From Nitrospirota bacterium (lineage in GTDB: Bacteria > Nitrospirota > Nitrospiria > JACQBW01), in contig JACQBW010000011.1 in NCBI GenBank assembly GCA_016194305.1, forward strand, positions 62,001-126,000: a DNA stretch of 64,000 nucleotides, read 5' to 3'. Positions 62,730-64,000 of the stretch are shown in pieces. The position numbers were made by a program, and so were the translations under genes. The notes beneath the pieces are model-generated. The model saw only the letters and a list, made by a program, of their open reading frames with translations, was not told the origin of the DNA and made no database searches. Position 1 is the stretch's first letter. Each line of letters begins with the position of its first letter.

Positions 62730-63266
62730 ATGATTAAGAAATTTCTCCACCAGATCATGTTTATTGAAATTGTCCAGGGTCTTTATTTGACCATGAAGCA
62801 TCTCATTATCAAAAGGCCGATTACTTTCCAGTATCCTCATGAGAAGCGCGAGCTTCCAGACGGATATCGGGGAATCCTGGTTCAATTAAGGTATGATGAC
62901 GGCTCGGAAAAATGTGTCGGATGTTCCCTTTGCGAGGCGGCCTGTCCCTCCCGGTGCATTAAAGTCATTAGTGACGAAGTTAACGGAAATCCGTTACAGC
63001 GTTATGCAAAAGAGTATATTTTTGATCTTTCCAAATGCGTCTTTTGTGCTTTTTGCGTTGCTGCATGTCCGGTCGATGCGCTTGCCATGTCGAAATTTTA
63101 CGAATATTCGACCTATAATAAAAGAGATTTGATTTTAAATAAAGAAAAGATGCTGCAGATGGGTGACAAAGCGTTTCCAATTCGTCAAAAGCGGTTTGAC
63201 ATCACGAAAAAACATCTTAATATCTTTAACCTGGGTAAAAAGAACTTTCCTCCGGTTCATCAATAA
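62730..63266 (+). CDS. nuoI: NADH-quinone oxidoreductase subunit I
   Basis: A 178-residue subunit with two [4Fe-4S] clusters (N6a and N6b): CVGCSLCEAACPSRC and CVFCAFCVAACPVDA. The N-terminal amphipathic helix (IEIVQGLYLTMKHLI) associates it with the membrane. It lies 52 bases after nuoH. Confidence 0.96.
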   Translation: MIKKFLHQIMFIEIVQGLYLTMKHLIIKRPITFQYPHEKRELPDGYRGILVQLRYDDGSEKCVGCSLCEAACPSRCIKVISDEVNGNPLQRYAKEYIFDLSKCVFCAFCVAACPVDALAMSKFYEYSTYNKRDLILNKEKMLQMGDKAFPIRQKRFDITKKHLNIFNLGKKNFPPVHQ

Positions 63267-63354
63267 AACAAGGTTAAACGGGGTCTTTGTAGATCTGCCA
63301 AGAGGGGAATCACCTGTTCGACCGGTCAACGTGATATAGAATATTGGAAAAAGT

Positions 63355-63882
63355 ATGACTCTGGTTTTATTTGCCTATTTTGCGGCGGTGATCTTGATTA
63401 CCGGAATTCTGGTGGTCACATTGTCCAATCCGGTCCACGCGGTTCTTTCGCTGCTCGTCATGTTTTTCCATGTGGCGGGCATCTATGTTCTTTTAAATGC
63501 CGAATTTATTGCCATTGTCCAGATTTTGGTGTATGCCGGTGCGATTTTGGTCCTTTACCTTTTTGTGGTGATGCTTCTTAATTTATCTGGAAAAGAGAAA
63601 TCGCACAACCGGCAATTTCTCTTTGGCTCCTTTGTGGGCGTCACGATGTTTATTGAATTGATGATCTTTCTTTCCAGGTCACCCCTGTCCGGGACGGCGG
63701 GTTCCGATACGGTGGATAAAATCAGGTCGACCGGGAATACCCAGGCGATCGGAGAGTCACTCTTTACAACCTATCTGTGGCCGTTTGAAATCGCGTCACT
63801 GATATTACTGGTTGCCATGATTGGAGCGATCGTCTTATCCAAGAACGGTATCCTGAGGGAATCCTGGGGAGAGAAGAAATAA
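63355..63882 (+). CDS. nuoJ: NADH-quinone oxidoreductase subunit J
   Basis: A 175-residue membrane subunit with five transmembrane helices. The motif LLNAEFIAIVQILVYAGAIL then VLYLFVVMLLNL is characteristic. It contains the pi-bulge helix thought to move during coupling. It is followed after 82 bases by nuoK. Confidence 0.95.
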   Translation: MTLVLFAYFAAVILITGILVVTLSNPVHAVLSLLVMFFHVAGIYVLLNAEFIAIVQILVYAGAILVLYLFVVMLLNLSGKEKSHNRQFLFGSFVGVTMFIELMIFLSRSPLSGTAGSDTVDKIRSTGNTQAIGESLFTTYLWPFEIASLILLVAMIGAIVLSKNGILRESWGEKK

Positions 63883-63964
63883 GGTTGAACCCGGTTATCG
63901 TTGAATCGGAAATTCAATTCAATCGCTTGACAAAGCAGTCCTTTAACATTTATCGGAGAGAACG

Positions 63965-64000
63965 TTGGTTCCTTTATCATATTATATCGTGCTGTCCTCT
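63965..64000 (+). CDS. nuoK: NADH-quinone oxidoreductase subunit K, 5' end
   Basis: The window ends within this gene. From a TTG at 63965 the frame reads (M)VPLSYYIVLSS, the usual NuoK N-terminus, and GGAG lies seven bases upstream. Only 12 codons are present. The remaining nuoL, M and N presumably follow outside the window. Confidence 0.8.
   Translation, partial: MVPLSYYIVLSS

Overview
The window is chromosomal DNA of a Gram-negative bacterium. It encodes a secretin, an Omp85-type barrel, a lipobox metalloprotease, SecA and type IV pilus-like systems. The gene content fits Nitrospirota best: split glycine decarboxylase, succinate dehydrogenase/fumarate reductase with a CCG-domain third subunit instead of a membrane anchor, an 11-gene nuo order, and a cupredoxin-like plus CARDB secreted protein. 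That placement is inferred from gene content; a deltaproteobacterial-type lineage is not excluded. No tRNA, rRNA, CRISPR array, intact insertion sequence or prophage was seen.

Layout. 1-3314: end of gcvT, gcvPA, gcvPB (glycine cleavage). 3330-3644: orphan pseudopilin-like protein. 3735-7227: sdhA-sdhB-sdhE. 7255-12832: mostly minus-strand genes (CBS protein, secreted cupredoxin-like/CARDB protein, fatty acid desaturase, M48 protease, small exported protein). 12986-17579: mrp, clpB, mazG. 17672-23445: a first type IV pilus/type II secretion-like assembly operon (PilC, PilB, then PilM-, PilN-, PilO- and PilP/GspC-like proteins) without pilin or secretin, followed by cutA. 23979-28150: a visibly AT-richer accessory stretch with a membrane coiled-coil protein, a seven-blade RCC1 propeller, hypothetical proteins and an ArsC/Spx-like protein. 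28342-30233: methylglyoxal synthase, and an ArsS-like radical SAM gene with a carboxymuconolactone-decarboxylase-like partner. 30513-45074: a second, complete-looking pilus locus (PilB, PilC, three pilins, FimT-, PilV- and PilW-like minor pilins, a PilX-like protein fused to a seven-repeat propeller, a mini MerR protein, PilM-N-O-P and a short secretin). A divergent TMTC-like/TPR membrane protein lies inside it. 45472-50251: M23 peptidase, secA and a GAF-GGDEF diguanylate cyclase. 50438-53008: an M1-peptidase-like domain fused to an outer-membrane barrel. 53035-64000: a MidA/NDUFAF7 methyltransferase directly followed by nuoABCDEFGHIJ and the first 12 codons of nuoK.

The most interesting non-coding material is repetitive and structured. 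Three imperfect palindromes of 121-124 bp share a core, but each has its own self-complementary arms. Two copies of a 79-bp element carry a hairpin with compensatory changes; one copy is translated as the leader of a prepilin and the other supplies the stop codon of the barrel gene. A perfect 20-bp inverted repeat lies inside the PilP/GspC-like gene. The 400-bp leader upstream of the M23 gene holds a sigma-54-type promoter, a dyad, a terminator-like hairpin and a possible three-way junction next to the ribosome binding site.

How the genes fit together: SdhABE and complex I would feed a respiratory quinone pool. MidA beside nuo suggests that complex I assembly is encoded with its structural genes. 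The two pilus-type machines, the propeller minor pilin and the diguanylate cyclase suggest a surface-attached lifestyle. All functions are assigned by reading motifs; no database search was run.
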